Shown: positions 54,089-63,479, numbered from the stretch's first letter. The stretch is DNA of 64,000 nt from Kribbella amoyensis (GCF_007828865.1 NZ_VIVK01000001.1:1364001-1428000), one strand, 5' to 3'. Program-made: numbers and translations. The notes: generated by a model from the letters alone, not told the origin.

Positions 54089-55066
54089 ATGGGTTTGTCC
54101 ATGGAGCACACAGCGAGCGAACGGCCTGCCGCGCGCGGGGCCCGACGGCGGCGATCGTTGTCGTTCGGTGCGCGACTGCTGCGCGACTATCCGGTGCTGG
54201 TGCTGGCGATCCCGGGGATGCTGATCATCCTCGCGTTCCAGTACTACCCGCTCTACGGCAACGTCATCGCCTTCCAGGACTTCCAGCCCTACCTCGGGAT
54301 CGGCAAGAGTCTCTGGAACGGCGTGCAGAACTTCGCGGTCGTCGGCAACGGCGATCCGGAGTTCCTGAACGCGGTCAAGAACACGCTGATCCTGACCCTG
54401 ATCCAGACCGTGATCGTGTTCCCGGCGCCGATCGTGGTCGCGATCACGCTGCACACCCTGCTGTCGAACCGGCTCCGGCAGCTGGTGCAGTCGATCCTCT
54501 ACCTGCCGCACTTCATGTCCTGGGTGATCGTGGTCGCGATCTTCCAGCAGGTGCTCGGCGGCACCGGCATGATCAACAACTGGCTCCGCAGCCACGGCCT
54601 GGACCCGGTGCACATCATCGGCAACGCCGAGGCGTTCCGGGCCCTGCTCACCTCGCAGGTGATGTGGAAGGACACCGGCTGGGCGACGATCCTCTTCCTG
54701 GCGGTGCTGTCCCAGATCGACCGCTCGCTCTACGAGGCCTCCGCCGTCGACGGGTCGAGCCGCTGGCAGCAGATCCTGCACGTCACCCTGCCGGGCCTGC
54801 GGCCGATCATCATCCTGCTGCTGATCCTCAAGCTCGGTGACTCGCTGTCGGTCGGCTTCGAGCAGATCATCCTGCAGCAACCAGCGGTCGGTACCGAGGC
54901 CAGCGAGGTGCTGGACACCTACGTCTACAACAACGGCATCCTCGGCGGCGCCTGGGGAGTCTCGGCGGCGGTCGGGCTCGTGAAGGGGCTGATCGGCCTC
55001 GCGCTGGTCCTGGCCGCCAACAAGCTCGCCCATCGGCTCGGCGAGGAAGGGATCTACCGCGGATGA
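54089..55066 (+). CDS. Polysaccharide/oligosaccharide ABC transporter permease (LplB type)
   Basis: A 325-aa permease with six transmembrane segments, the first near YPVLVLAIPGMLIILAFQYY, and the EAA loop LYEASAVDGSSRWQQILHVT. It resembles LplB/YtcQ-linked permeases used for uptake of pectin- or glycosaminoglycan-derived oligosaccharides. A second in-frame ATG lies at 54101. No ATPase is encoded nearby. The next permease overlaps it by four bases. Confidence 0.92.
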   Translation: MGLSMEHTASERPAARGARRRRSLSFGARLLRDYPVLVLAIPGMLIILAFQYYPLYGNVIAFQDFQPYLGIGKSLWNGVQNFAVVGNGDPEFLNAVKNTLILTLIQTVIVFPAPIVVAITLHTLLSNRLRQLVQSILYLPHFMSWVIVVAIFQQVLGGTGMINNWLRSHGLDPVHIIGNAEAFRALLTSQVMWKDTGWATILFLAVLSQIDRSLYEASAVDGSSRWQQILHVTLPGLRPIIILLLILKLGDSLSVGFEQIILQQPAVGTEASEVLDTYVYNNGILGGAWGVSAAVGLVKGLIGLALVLAANKLAHRLGEEGIYRG

Positions 55067-56010
55067 CAACCCTGGCACCGGTCAAGCCCTCGACCGCTCC
55101 TCCCACCGGACCACGCCGGCAGGCCGTGATCGACGGTATGCCCCGGCCGGGGATGCCGGAGCGGATCGTCAAGGGGATCTTCCTGACCGTGATCAGCGCG
55201 CTGGTCGTGGTCCCGTTCGTCGCGGTGATCTCGACCAGTCTGGCGACGCCCGAGGAAGTGAACCGGGCCGGCGGGTTCGTGCTGTTCCCGAAGCACGGCA
55301 TCGACCTGTCGGCGTACCGCTCCATCTTCGCCGGCGGGACCGTCACTCAGGCGCTCCTGGTCAGCGGCTTCGTCACCGTCGTCGGGACCACGATCTCGCT
55401 CGTGTTGACCTGCACACTGGGCTGGGCGCTCAGCCGGCGCGGCACACTCGGCAACAAGCCGCTGCTGATGCTGGTCCTGGTCAGCCTGCTCTTCAACCCG
55501 GGCCTGATCCCGACCTATCTCGTCGTGCAGCAGTTCGGCCTGCTGGACAGCCTGTGGTCGGTGATCGTCCCGACCTGTGTCAGCGCGTTCAACGTCATCG
55601 TGGTGCGCTCGTTCTTCACCGGTCTGCCGGCCGAGATCCTCGACGCCGCCCGGGTCGACGGGGCGTCGGAGTGGAAGATGTTCCGCCACATCGGGCTCCC
55701 GCTGTCCAAGGCCGTCGTGGCCGTGGTCGGCCTGTTCTACGGCGTCGGCTACTGGAACAGCTTCTTCAGCGCGCTGCTCTACCTGAACGACTCCGCCAAG
55801 TGGCCGCTGCAGCTGGTGCTGCGGACCTACGTCGTGAACGGCGTCGAACTCGGCGGCCAGGACCTCGGCATCGGATCCGAGTCGCTCCCGCCGCAGACGA
55901 CGATCCAGATGGCGATCCTGATGATCTCGGTCGTCCCGATCCTCTGCGTCTATCCCTTCATCCAGCGGCACTTCGCCAAGGGCGTCCTGACCGGCGCCGT
56001 GAAGGGCTGA
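55063..56010 (+). CDS. Carbohydrate ABC transporter permease (YtcP/LplC type)
   Basis: A 315-aa permease; ATG overlaps the stop of its partner (ATGA). It has a long cytoplasmic N-terminus, six transmembrane segments and the EAA loop EILDAARVDGASEWKMFRHI. LplC/YtcP-type proteins pair with LplB-type permeases and large Family-1 binding lipoproteins, as here. Confidence 0.92.
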   Translation: MTTLAPVKPSTAPPTGPRRQAVIDGMPRPGMPERIVKGIFLTVISALVVVPFVAVISTSLATPEEVNRAGGFVLFPKHGIDLSAYRSIFAGGTVTQALLVSGFVTVVGTTISLVLTCTLGWALSRRGTLGNKPLLMLVLVSLLFNPGLIPTYLVVQQFGLLDSLWSVIVPTCVSAFNVIVVRSFFTGLPAEILDAARVDGASEWKMFRHIGLPLSKAVVAVVGLFYGVGYWNSFFSALLYLNDSAKWPLQLVLRTYVVNGVELGGQDLGIGSESLPPQTTIQMAILMISVVPILCVYPFIQRHFAKGVLTGAVKG

Positions 56011-56063
56011 CGAAACTCCGCAGCACCCTGTCCCGCTCCTTCACCGTGGAAGGTCTGACCATC

Positions 56064-57692
56064 ATGCCGAAGTTCGATTCACAGCCGTTGTCCCGCCGGA
56101 CGGTGCTCGGAGCCGGCGCGGCGCTCGCGGTGTCGGCGACCGTGACCGGTTGCTCCAACGCCGGCCGCGGCGGTACGTCCGGATCCAACGACTCCGCCGC
56201 GAAGGCGAAGGTCCGGCCGGCCTACGTGCGGTACGACGGCGTCAAGGCCGACCTGCCGGGCGAGCCGTACGGCATCCCCGACGGGTTCCTCCGCTACCCG
56301 GCCGACCCCGTGCAGGCGATCACCGAGCCGCCGGGTGACGGCAAGCCGATCGAGGTGATGACCAGTACGAACACGCCGATCCCGCCGAGCCTGCCACAGA
56401 ACGCGTTCTGGCAGCAGTTCAACGAGCGGGTCGGGTCCCCGGTGCGGCTGAATCTCACGCCGTCGGTGGACTACAGCCAGAAGTTCGCCACGGCCGTGGC
56501 CGGCGGCACCCTCGGCGACCTCTTCTCGATCGGCAACATCCCGCAGAAGCCGCAGATGCTCGCGGCCAAGGCCGTTGACCTGACCCCGCACCTGTCCGGC
56601 GACAACATCAAGAAGTACCCGTACCTGGCCAACCTGCCCGAGACCAGCTGGAACGCGGCGATCTTCGATGGCAAGATCTACGGCGTCCCGATCCCGCGCG
56701 GCGCGATCAGTTCCGAGGTGCTGTACGCGCGCAAGGACATCCTGGACGCGCAGGGTCTCCCCGCCGAGCTGAAGAGCGCCGACGACTTCGTGCAGCTCTG
56801 CAAGGCCCTCACCGACAAGCGGAAGAACCGGTTCGCCCTGGCCGATCTGCCCACCGGGTTCGTCCGGAACATGTTCGGGATCGCGAACTCCTGGAAGGAG
56901 GCCGACGGCAAACTGGTCAGCGGCTTCGAGGATCCGGCCCAGCAGGAAGCCCTCGCGCTGGTTCAGCAGCTGTGGAAGTCGGGCTACGTTCATCCCGAGG
57001 CGTTCACCAGCCAGAACCAGGACCGCAAGACGCGGTTCGGCAACGGCACCGGCCCGTTGGTGGTGGCGACCTTCAGCGGGTGGCCGACGTACCTGCAGAC
57101 GATGGACGAGGAGGCGGAGATCGCGATCATCCCCCCACCGGCGCACGACGGATCCGGCGACGGCCACACCTGGCTGGGCGCCCCGACGCTCTCGGTCACG
57201 GCCGTCAGCAAGTCGGCCGAGGACCGGGTGGAGACGATGCTGGCGTACCTGAACTACCTGGCCGCTCCGTTCGGGACGAGCGAGTACCTGTTCCGCAAGT
57301 ACGGCATCAAGGGCATCGACTACCAGGTGCGCGACGGCGACCCGGTGCTGACGAAGAAGGGCTTCAGCGAGACGCAGCTCGCCCTGCAGTACCAGGCGGA
57401 CGGGCCGTGGGCGATCTTCCTGCCTGAGCGGAAGGGCAGTACGGAGGCCTGCTTCAACGCGATGAAGGAGATCTGTCCCAAGGCGCTGGCCAACCCGGTC
57501 GACGGTCTGTACTCCGAGACCAGCAGCCGGAAGGGTGCGCAGATCAACCGCGACATCACCACGGTGTCCGAAGACATCATCCAGGGCCGCAAAAAGGTGT
57601 CCGACTGGGCGCCGGCGGTCAAGAAGTGGAAGAGCGCAGGCGGCGACAAGATCGCCGAAGAGCTGAACGCGGAACTCAAGTCGTCCCGCTGA
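56064..57692 (+). CDS. Large sugar-binding lipoprotein (LplA/YtcQ type)
   Basis: A 542-aa binding protein. The leader has a twin-arginine and lipobox (SRRTVLGAGAALAVSATVTG followed by Cys). The mature protein has the extended core of LplA-type proteins: DLFSIGNIPQKPQMLAAKAV, VDLTPHLSGDN, GKIYGVPIPRG, YLNYLAAPFGTSEYLFRKYG. ATG 56064 has GGAAGG upstream. It would capture oligosaccharides released by the PL8 lyase and hand them to the two permeases. Confidence 0.92.
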   Translation: MPKFDSQPLSRRTVLGAGAALAVSATVTGCSNAGRGGTSGSNDSAAKAKVRPAYVRYDGVKADLPGEPYGIPDGFLRYPADPVQAITEPPGDGKPIEVMTSTNTPIPPSLPQNAFWQQFNERVGSPVRLNLTPSVDYSQKFATAVAGGTLGDLFSIGNIPQKPQMLAAKAVDLTPHLSGDNIKKYPYLANLPETSWNAAIFDGKIYGVPIPRGAISSEVLYARKDILDAQGLPAELKSADDFVQLCKALTDKRKNRFALADLPTGFVRNMFGIANSWKEADGKLVSGFEDPAQQEALALVQQLWKSGYVHPEAFTSQNQDRKTRFGNGTGPLVVATFSGWPTYLQTMDEEAEIAIIPPPAHDGSGDGHTWLGAPTLSVTAVSKSAEDRVETMLAYLNYLAAPFGTSEYLFRKYGIKGIDYQVRDGDPVLTKKGFSETQLALQYQADGPWAIFLPERKGSTEACFNAMKEICPKALANPVDGLYSETSSRKGAQINRDITTVSEDIIQGRKKVSDWAPAVKKWKSAGGDKIAEELNAELKSSR

Positions 57693-57725
57693 CCGGCGGG
57701 TCCGTCCAGGAGGAGCAGCCCGAAG

Positions 57726-59000
57726 ATGAGCCGACCGAACATCGTCTACTTCCACACGCACGACACCGGGAGATACATCGAGCCCTACGGTGCGCCGATC
57801 CGGACACCGCGGTTGCAGGCGTTCGCCGAGGAGTCGGTGGTGTTCCGGAACGCGCACTCGGTCGCGCCGACCTGCTCGCCCAGCCGGGCCGGACTGCTCA
57901 CCGGACAGTGGGCGCACAGCGCGGGAATGCTGGGCCTCTCCCATCGCGGGCATGAGCTGAACGACTACGACCAGCACCTGGTCCACACGCTGCACCGGCA
58001 CGGGTACACGTCCGCGCTGATCGGCGTCCAGCACGAAGCCAGTGGCCCGGAGGCGGCGACGCGGACCATCGGGTACCACGAGGAGCTGCCGACGGCGGAC
58101 AGGCTGGCACCGGCCCGTCGTGAGGCCGCGGTGAGTTATCTGCGGCGGCCTCACGACCAGCCGTTCTTCCTCTCGGTCGGCCTGCTGGAGACGCACACCA
58201 TGCGGGACACCGAGTGGCTCTTCGGGCACCCCGCCGGTGACGAACGATGGACCGCTCCGGCGCCGACGATGCCGAACGCAACGGCCACGCGGCGCGACAT
58301 GGCGTCGTTCCACGCGGCCGCCGACCAGGTGGACCGGACGCTCGGCGCGGTGCTGGACACGTTGCAGGAGCAGGGCCTGGCCGACAACACCATCGTCCTG
58401 GTGACGACCGACCACGGCCTGGCGATGCCGGGGATGAAGTGCACGCTTGGCGCGACCGGCACCGGGGTGATGATGATGCTGCGCGGGCCCGGTCTGCCGA
58501 GTGGTCTCGCTGTCGACTCGTTGGTCAGCCAGGTCGACGTGTTCCCGACCCTGTGCGAGCTGCTCGACATCGAGCCGCCGTCGTGGCTGCAGGGGCGTTC
58601 GCTGCTGCCGACGCTGGAGGGCCGATCCGTGCGGGACGAGACGTTTGCCGAGATCACCTACCACGCCGCCTACCAACCCCAGCGGGCGATCCGTACCGAC
58701 CGGTGGCTGTACATCCGGTCGTTCGACGACCAGAGCCGGCCGAACCTCGAGAACGTGGACGCCTCGGGCAGCAAGACCCTGTGGGTGGAGGCCGGCTGGG
58801 CAGAGCAGACGGTACCAGGCGTCCGGCTGCACGACCTGATGTTCGACCCGCACGAACTCCGCAACCTGGCCGGCGACCCGACGGTGGCGACGGTTCAGGC
58901 CGACCTCGCCGAACGACTCGACCGCTGGATGCTCGAGACCGGCGACCCGCTGCTGCGCGGCCCGGTCCCGCCGCCGGTGCCGGACGGGCAACCGGCCTGA
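57726..59000 (+). CDS. Sulfatase (type I, formylglycine-dependent)
   Basis: A 424-aa sulfatase. The maturation motif CSPSRAGLLTG has the Cys to be converted to formylglycine at residue 50. The N-terminal metal site reads NIVYFHTHDTGRYIEPYG, a variant of the usual DDxG seen in heparan N-sulfatase-like groups; the second metal site is VTTDHGLAMPGMKCTLG. No signal peptide is visible, so it acts in the cytoplasm on imported sulfated sugars. A strong AGGAGG precedes it and it lies 33 bp after the binding-protein gene. A dedicated maturase is not in the window. Confidence 0.92.
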   Translation: MSRPNIVYFHTHDTGRYIEPYGAPIRTPRLQAFAEESVVFRNAHSVAPTCSPSRAGLLTGQWAHSAGMLGLSHRGHELNDYDQHLVHTLHRHGYTSALIGVQHEASGPEAATRTIGYHEELPTADRLAPARREAAVSYLRRPHDQPFFLSVGLLETHTMRDTEWLFGHPAGDERWTAPAPTMPNATATRRDMASFHAAADQVDRTLGAVLDTLQEQGLADNTIVLVTTDHGLAMPGMKCTLGATGTGVMMMLRGPGLPSGLAVDSLVSQVDVFPTLCELLDIEPPSWLQGRSLLPTLEGRSVRDETFAEITYHAAYQPQRAIRTDRWLYIRSFDDQSRPNLENVDASGSKTLWVEAGWAEQTVPGVRLHDLMFDPHELRNLAGDPTVATVQADLAERLDRWMLETGDPLLRGPVPPPVPDGQPA

Positions 59001-59035
59001 GCCGGCCGACGGCGTCGTTTCTCCCCGCCAGCACC

Positions 59036-59041
59036 TAGGAT
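59036..59041 (+). promoter_or_regulatory. Candidate leaderless -10 box of the ROK gene
   Basis: TAGGAT ends six bases before GTG 59048; no Shine-Dalgarno is present, which fits a leaderless transcript separate from the sulfatase operon. Confidence 0.5.
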
Positions 59042-59047
59042 TGAACG

Positions 59048-60235
59048 GTGGCTTCCGGCACGGTGCGGACTGAGCTCATGGTGCGTCAGCGGAACGCGAC
59101 GGCCTCAGCGATCATGCGTGCGATCGTCCGCGAGGGCCCGGTCGGCCGGAAGGAGCTCGCGTCGGCCACCGGCGTCACCTTCACCACGATCACGAAGACC
59201 GTGACCGAGTTGATCGAGCTCGGCGCCCTGACAGAGGCGGCGCCGTTGACGCCCCGAGGCGCCGGACGTCCCGTCGTACCGCTGGACGTCCCGGACAAGC
59301 AGCGGCTGGTGGTCGGCGCCCACCTGCACCCGGAAAGTACGTCGTGCGGGGCGTTCACCTTGCGGGGCGAGCGGATCGCGTGGCGGACCGCGCCGGCGAG
59401 TGGGCGCGACCAGCACGAGCGGATCGAGGAAGCGGCGCGGCTGATCGACGACGTGGTGACCGAGGCCGGTGCCGCGGCCGTGCTCGGTGTCGGGGTGACC
59501 ACGCCCTGGGCCGAGGTTCACCACGCGCAGCCGCCCCCGCTGGTGGCGGACGTCGATCGCGACGAGCTGCGGGACCGTCTTCGGGAGCGGCTCCGGCTTC
59601 CGGTGCGGGTGGAGCCCAACGTTCGCGCGCTGGCCCTGGAGCACTACTGGTGGGACGGCGCCGGCGACGACGTCCTCACGGTGCTGGTCGGACGCTCGAT
59701 CCGAGTCGCCCAGCTGCGCGGCGGCGAGCTGGTCGGCGACGGGCCGGATGCCGGTGGTCTGGTGTCCCACCTCGTCGTCCCGGGATCCGAGTACCCCTGT
59801 GACTGCGGACAGATCGGCTGCGTCAAGGCGACCTGTACCGACGACGCGTTGCTGCGGCGCGCCGTCGAGGCCGGCCTGCTCCCGGCCGGTGCCTTGCAGC
59901 GCGACCTCTACCCAGACGAGGACACGGAGCCGTTGCGGCAACTCCGGACGGCCCGGGCGCAGGATCTCGGTCGCGTGATCCCGTTGATCATCAGCCTGGT
60001 CGCCCCGGCCGAGACCACCATCCACGGCCGGCTGGGCACGCCCGAAGAGATCTCGACCTGCGTCGACGCGATTCGCGTACGGCACCGCGAGCTGGTCGGG
60101 CGGGACGCGAGCGTCCGGTACTACGAGAGCCGCTCCTTCAACTGGGCCCACGCCTCCGCGGCCCTCGCCCTGGACCGGTACCTCGCGTCCCCCCTCGAGC
60201 ACGAGACGGACAGGGCCTCGCGACAGACCGGGTGA
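59048..60235 (+). CDS. ROK family transcriptional regulator
   Basis: A 395-aa regulator. Residues 12-75 form a winged helix (RNATASAIMRAIVREGPVGR, then LASATGVTFTTITKTVTELI). Residues 85-330 form a ROK sugar-kinase-like domain with a zinc site in CDCGQIGCVKATC, but the phosphate-loop DxGGT is degenerate, so it senses rather than phosphorylates sugar. It follows the sulfatase gene and is the only regulator next to the polysaccharide locus, hence the best candidate for the two A/T-rich inverted repeats there. Confidence 0.9.
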   Translation: MASGTVRTELMVRQRNATASAIMRAIVREGPVGRKELASATGVTFTTITKTVTELIELGALTEAAPLTPRGAGRPVVPLDVPDKQRLVVGAHLHPESTSCGAFTLRGERIAWRTAPASGRDQHERIEEAARLIDDVVTEAGAAAVLGVGVTTPWAEVHHAQPPPLVADVDRDELRDRLRERLRLPVRVEPNVRALALEHYWWDGAGDDVLTVLVGRSIRVAQLRGGELVGDGPDAGGLVSHLVVPGSEYPCDCGQIGCVKATCTDDALLRRAVEAGLLPAGALQRDLYPDEDTEPLRQLRTARAQDLGRVIPLIISLVAPAETTIHGRLGTPEEISTCVDAIRVRHRELVGRDASVRYYESRSFNWAHASAALALDRYLASPLEHETDRASRQTG

Positions 60236-60249
60236 GGCCGTCGCGGGCC

Positions 60250-60255
60250 TAGGCT
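60250..60255 (+). promoter_or_regulatory. Candidate leaderless -10 box of the TetR gene
   Basis: TAGGCT ends six bases before ATG 60262 with no ribosome site between. Confidence 0.45.
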
Positions 60256-60261
60256 CGCGTC

Positions 60262-60858
60262 ATGAGTGAGCGCGTACCGCGGGCGGAGACTCAGGCGCGG
60301 ACCCGGGAGCGGTTGCTGTCGGCGGCGGCCGGGTTGTTCGCCGATCGTGGGGTGAACGGCACGTCGATCGAGCAGATCGCGGAGCGGGCCGGGTACACCC
60401 GGGGCGCCTTCTACGGACACTTCGCCGGGAAGCCCGAAGTGGTCGCCGCGTTGCTCGCCGAGCGGACGCGGCACGAGTACGACGAACTGCGTGAGCTGCC
60501 GGCGGATCGCCTGCGGGCGTGGCATCAGGAGAGGTCCGCGCACACCCCCGAATGGCTCGCGCTCCGGCTGGAACTCCTGCTGTACGCCGCGCGCGAGGGC
60601 ACCGAGGTTCGGACGGAACTTCGGGACCGGGAACGGTTCGCCCGACAGGCCCACGAAGGCTGGCTGGCCGAACTCTTCGCCGACGGATCCGCTCCCGCCG
60701 ACCTCGACCAGCTCGCGCTCATCGTGCATGCGCTGGAGGACGGCCTGCTGATCCAGCGCGCCCTCGATCCCGACGCCGTCCCGCCGGAGGCCGTCGTCGA
60801 CGCGGTGACCCTGCTCGCGCGGGCGTGGGTCGCGCTGGCCCGAAATCCGCAGGACTGA
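60262..60858 (+). CDS. TetR family transcriptional regulator
   Basis: A 198-aa regulator. The N-terminal helix-turn-helix reads TRERLLSAAAGLFADRGVNG and IEQIAERAGYTRGAFYGHFA; the C-terminal ligand domain is helical and not assignable. It stands alone between the ROK gene and a DUF6204-like gene. Target genes are unknown; TetR proteins often control an adjacent gene, but the neighbour does not suggest efflux. Confidence 0.93.
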   Translation: MSERVPRAETQARTRERLLSAAAGLFADRGVNGTSIEQIAERAGYTRGAFYGHFAGKPEVVAALLAERTRHEYDELRELPADRLRAWHQERSAHTPEWLALRLELLLYAAREGTEVRTELRDRERFARQAHEGWLAELFADGSAPADLDQLALIVHALEDGLLIQRALDPDAVPPEAVVDAVTLLARAWVALARNPQD

Positions 60859-60873
60859 GGCGGCTCACTCAGA

Positions 60874-60879
60874 TACAGT
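60874..60879 (+). promoter_or_regulatory. Candidate leaderless -10 box of the DUF6204-like gene
   Basis: TACAGT ends seven bases before ATG 60887 and there is no purine-rich ribosome site between them. Confidence 0.4.
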
Positions 60880-60886
60880 CCTGGAT

Positions 60887-61231
60887 ATGAATTCCGAGGT
60901 ACGCACCTTCCGGGTCATCGTGCGCGGCGAGTTCCGTGATCTGAGCGAGGCGCAACGCGACCGGCTGCGGGCGGAGCTGGACCAGCACGACCTGCTGACG
61001 TCGGGCTATCCCGAGAGCGGCAGCCTCAGCTACGACGCCGAACTGCGGCCCTTCACCGTGCGATGCCAGGTGGTGCAGCCAGCGGATCGGCCGGACCAGG
61101 AGGCGACCGACACCGGCACACTCGTCGCGATCGAGCTGCTCGAGCGGGCGGAACTCGGGTACGACCGGCTGCGGACCAGCGCGACCTGCCTCGAGGACGT
61201 CAAGGTGAACCGGCCGAAGGCGCGCCGCTGA
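60887..61231 (+). CDS. DUF6204-like small protein
   Basis: A 114-aa cytoplasmic protein, probably of the DUF6204 family: TFRVIVRGEFRDLSEAQRDR at the start, HDLLTSGYPESGSLSYDAEL in the middle, then TFRC-like strand and a basic C-terminus. The pattern suggests a single alpha/beta domain. Function unknown. It stands alone between the TetR and Fe-S genes. Confidence 0.75.
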   Translation: MNSEVRTFRVIVRGEFRDLSEAQRDRLRAELDQHDLLTSGYPESGSLSYDAELRPFTVRCQVVQPADRPDQEATDTGTLVAIELLERAELGYDRLRTSATCLEDVKVNRPKARR

Positions 61232-61289
61232 CCCGTGGTACCCGGAGAAGTGAGACGGAACACGCGGGCGTGATGAGGCCGACACCGAC

Positions 61290-61318
61290 ATGACTCACCG
61301 GTAACCAACCAATACCAT
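61290..61318 (+). promoter_or_regulatory. Candidate leaderless promoter of the Fe-S oxidoreductase gene
   Basis: ATGACT (61290-61295), a 17-bp spacer and TACCAT (61313-61318) precede ATG 61326 by seven bases. No ribosome site is seen. Confidence 0.5.
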
Positions 61319-61325
61319 CGCTGGT

Positions 61326-63479
61326 ATGCAGATCCTCGCCATCGTCGTCTCGCTGGCCGTCGCGGCAGTCGGGATCGCGCTGTTCGGCAAGACGATCGGG
61401 CACATGGTGTCCGTGGTCAAGCTGGGTCAGCCGGTCAGCCGGACGGACAACCCCGGGCAGCGTACCGCCACCCTGGCCAAGGAGACCCTCGGCCACACCC
61501 GGATGTTGCAGTGGAGCCACATCGGTGTGCTGCACTGGTTCGTCGCGTTCGGCTTCATCGGGTTGTTCCTCAGCCTGGTGACGGCGTTCGGCCAGCTCTT
61601 CGACGCGCACTTCGCGTTGCCGGTGATCGGGCACTGGTTCGTCTTCGAGTGGGTCAGCGAGTTCCTCACCTGGACCGGGCTGCTGTCGATCATCGGGCTG
61701 ATCGCGATCCGGCTGACCCAGCTGCCGAAGGGCGAGAACGCGCGGTACAGCCGGTTCTTCGGGTCGCGGGCCTGGCAGGCGTACTACGTCGAGTACACGA
61801 TCCTCGGCGTGCTGGTCTGCATCCTGTTGCTGCGCGGCCTGGAGTACGAGCTCGGCGCCGGGTCGAAGTTCCACTTCCCGACCACGTTCTTCGTCGGCGA
61901 GGCGCTGTTCGGCGGGCTGAGCGAGTCGGGCCTGGAGACCGCGGTCTACCTGGTCGCGATGGTGAAGATCCTGATCTCGTTCGCCTGGATGATCACCATC
62001 TCGCTGAACGCGACGATGGGCGTGGCCTGGCACCGCTTCACCGCCTGGCCGAACATCTGGTTCAAGCGCAGGGCCGACGGCGGGACCGCGCTCGGCGGGC
62101 TGCAGCCGATCATGGTGAACGGCGCCCCGATCGACTTCGAGAACATCGAGGAGCTGGACGAGGACGCCGCGCTCGGGGTCGGCAAGGTCGAGGACTTCAC
62201 CTGGAAGGGCCTGCTCGACTTCACCACCTGTACCGAGTGCGGCCGCTGCCAGTCGCAGTGCCCGGCCTGGAACACCGAGAAGCCGTTGTCGCCGAAGCTG
62301 GTGATGATGAACCTGCGCGAGCACGCGTACGCCAAGGCGCCGTACCTGCTGGCGAGTGACGACGACGAGCGCAAGTCGCTGCCCGAGCTGGTGCTCGCCG
62401 AGCAGGACAAGCCGCTGGTCGGTCCGGCCGATGCCGCCGTGATCGACGAGGAGGCGCTGTGGGCGTGTACGTCCTGCGGCGCGTGCGTGCAGCAGTGCCC
62501 GGTCGACATCGAGCACGTGGACGCGATCATGGACATGCGCCGGTACCAGGTGCTGATCGAGTCGTCGTTCCCGTCCGAGCTGAACGGGCTGTTCAAGGGC
62601 CTGGAGAACAAGGGCAACCCGTGGAACATGAACCAGTCCGGCCGGATGGACTGGGCCAAGGACCTGCCGTTCGAGGTCAAGCAGGTCGGTACCGACGTGG
62701 AGACGCTGGCCGAGGTCGAGTACCTGTTCTGGGTCGGCTGCGCGGGCGCGTTCGAGGACCGGGCGAAGAAGACCACCCAGGCGGTCGCGGAACTGCTCAA
62801 CATCGCCGGCGTCAGCTTCGCCGTCCTCGGTGACGGCGAGACCTGTACCGGCGACCCGGCCCGGCGGGCGGGCAACGAGTTCGTCTTCCAGCAGCTGGCG
62901 ATGCAGAACGCCGAGGTGTTCCAGGAGACCGGCGCGAAGAAGGTCGTCTCGACCTGCGCGCACTGCTTCAACACGCTGAAGAACGAGTACTCCCAGCTCG
63001 GCGTGGAGCTCGACGTCATCCACCACACCCAGTTGCTGAACCGGCTGGTCCGGGAGAAAAAGCTCACCCCGGTCGCGCCGGCCGACAGCACGCTGAACGG
63101 CCAGAAGATCACGTACCACGACCCGTGCTACCTGGGCCGGCACAACCAGGTGTACGACGCCCCGCGCGAACTGCTCGACATCATCCCGGGCGCGGAGTAC
63201 GCCGAGATGCCGCGCAACCAGACCAAGTCGTTCTGCTGCGGGGCGGGCGGCGCGCGGATGTGGATGGAGGAGAAGCTCGGCAGCCGGATCAACCTGAACC
63301 GGACCACCGAGGCGGTCGAGACCGGCGCCGACAAGATCGCCACCGGCTGCCCGTTCTGCCGGGTGATGCTGTCCGACGGGCTGACCGCCAAGCAGGCCGA
63401 CGGCTCGGCCCGCGAGTCGGTCGAGGTCGCCGACGTCGCGCAGCTGCTGCTCGCCTCGGTGAAGCGCGGCGAGAGCTGA
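61326..63479 (+). CDS. Membrane-bound Fe-S oxidoreductase with CCG domains (EtfD/HdrD-like)
   Basis: A 717-aa membrane protein. The first 245 residues hold about five to six transmembrane helices (a NarI-like cytochrome b fold, with histidines such as HIGVLHWFVAFGFI). Two [4Fe-4S] ferredoxin motifs follow, CTECGRCQSQCP near residue 302 and CTSCGACVQQCP near residue 381. Two cysteine-rich CCG domains complete it (VGCAGAFEDRAKK with TCAHCFNTLKNEYSQLG, and YHDPCYLGRHNQ with FCCGAGGARMW and GCPFC). Mycobacterial EtfD has this plan and passes electrons from fatty-acid oxidation flavoproteins to menaquinone; that role is likely here. Confidence 0.88.
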   Translation: MQILAIVVSLAVAAVGIALFGKTIGHMVSVVKLGQPVSRTDNPGQRTATLAKETLGHTRMLQWSHIGVLHWFVAFGFIGLFLSLVTAFGQLFDAHFALPVIGHWFVFEWVSEFLTWTGLLSIIGLIAIRLTQLPKGENARYSRFFGSRAWQAYYVEYTILGVLVCILLLRGLEYELGAGSKFHFPTTFFVGEALFGGLSESGLETAVYLVAMVKILISFAWMITISLNATMGVAWHRFTAWPNIWFKRRADGGTALGGLQPIMVNGAPIDFENIEELDEDAALGVGKVEDFTWKGLLDFTTCTECGRCQSQCPAWNTEKPLSPKLVMMNLREHAYAKAPYLLASDDDERKSLPELVLAEQDKPLVGPADAAVIDEEALWACTSCGACVQQCPVDIEHVDAIMDMRRYQVLIESSFPSELNGLFKGLENKGNPWNMNQSGRMDWAKDLPFEVKQVGTDVETLAEVEYLFWVGCAGAFEDRAKKTTQAVAELLNIAGVSFAVLGDGETCTGDPARRAGNEFVFQQLAMQNAEVFQETGAKKVVSTCAHCFNTLKNEYSQLGVELDVIHHTQLLNRLVREKKLTPVAPADSTLNGQKITYHDPCYLGRHNQVYDAPRELLDIIPGAEYAEMPRNQTKSFCCGAGGARMWMEEKLGSRINLNRTTEAVETGADKIATGCPFCRVMLSDGLTAKQADGSARESVEVADVAQLLLASVKRGES

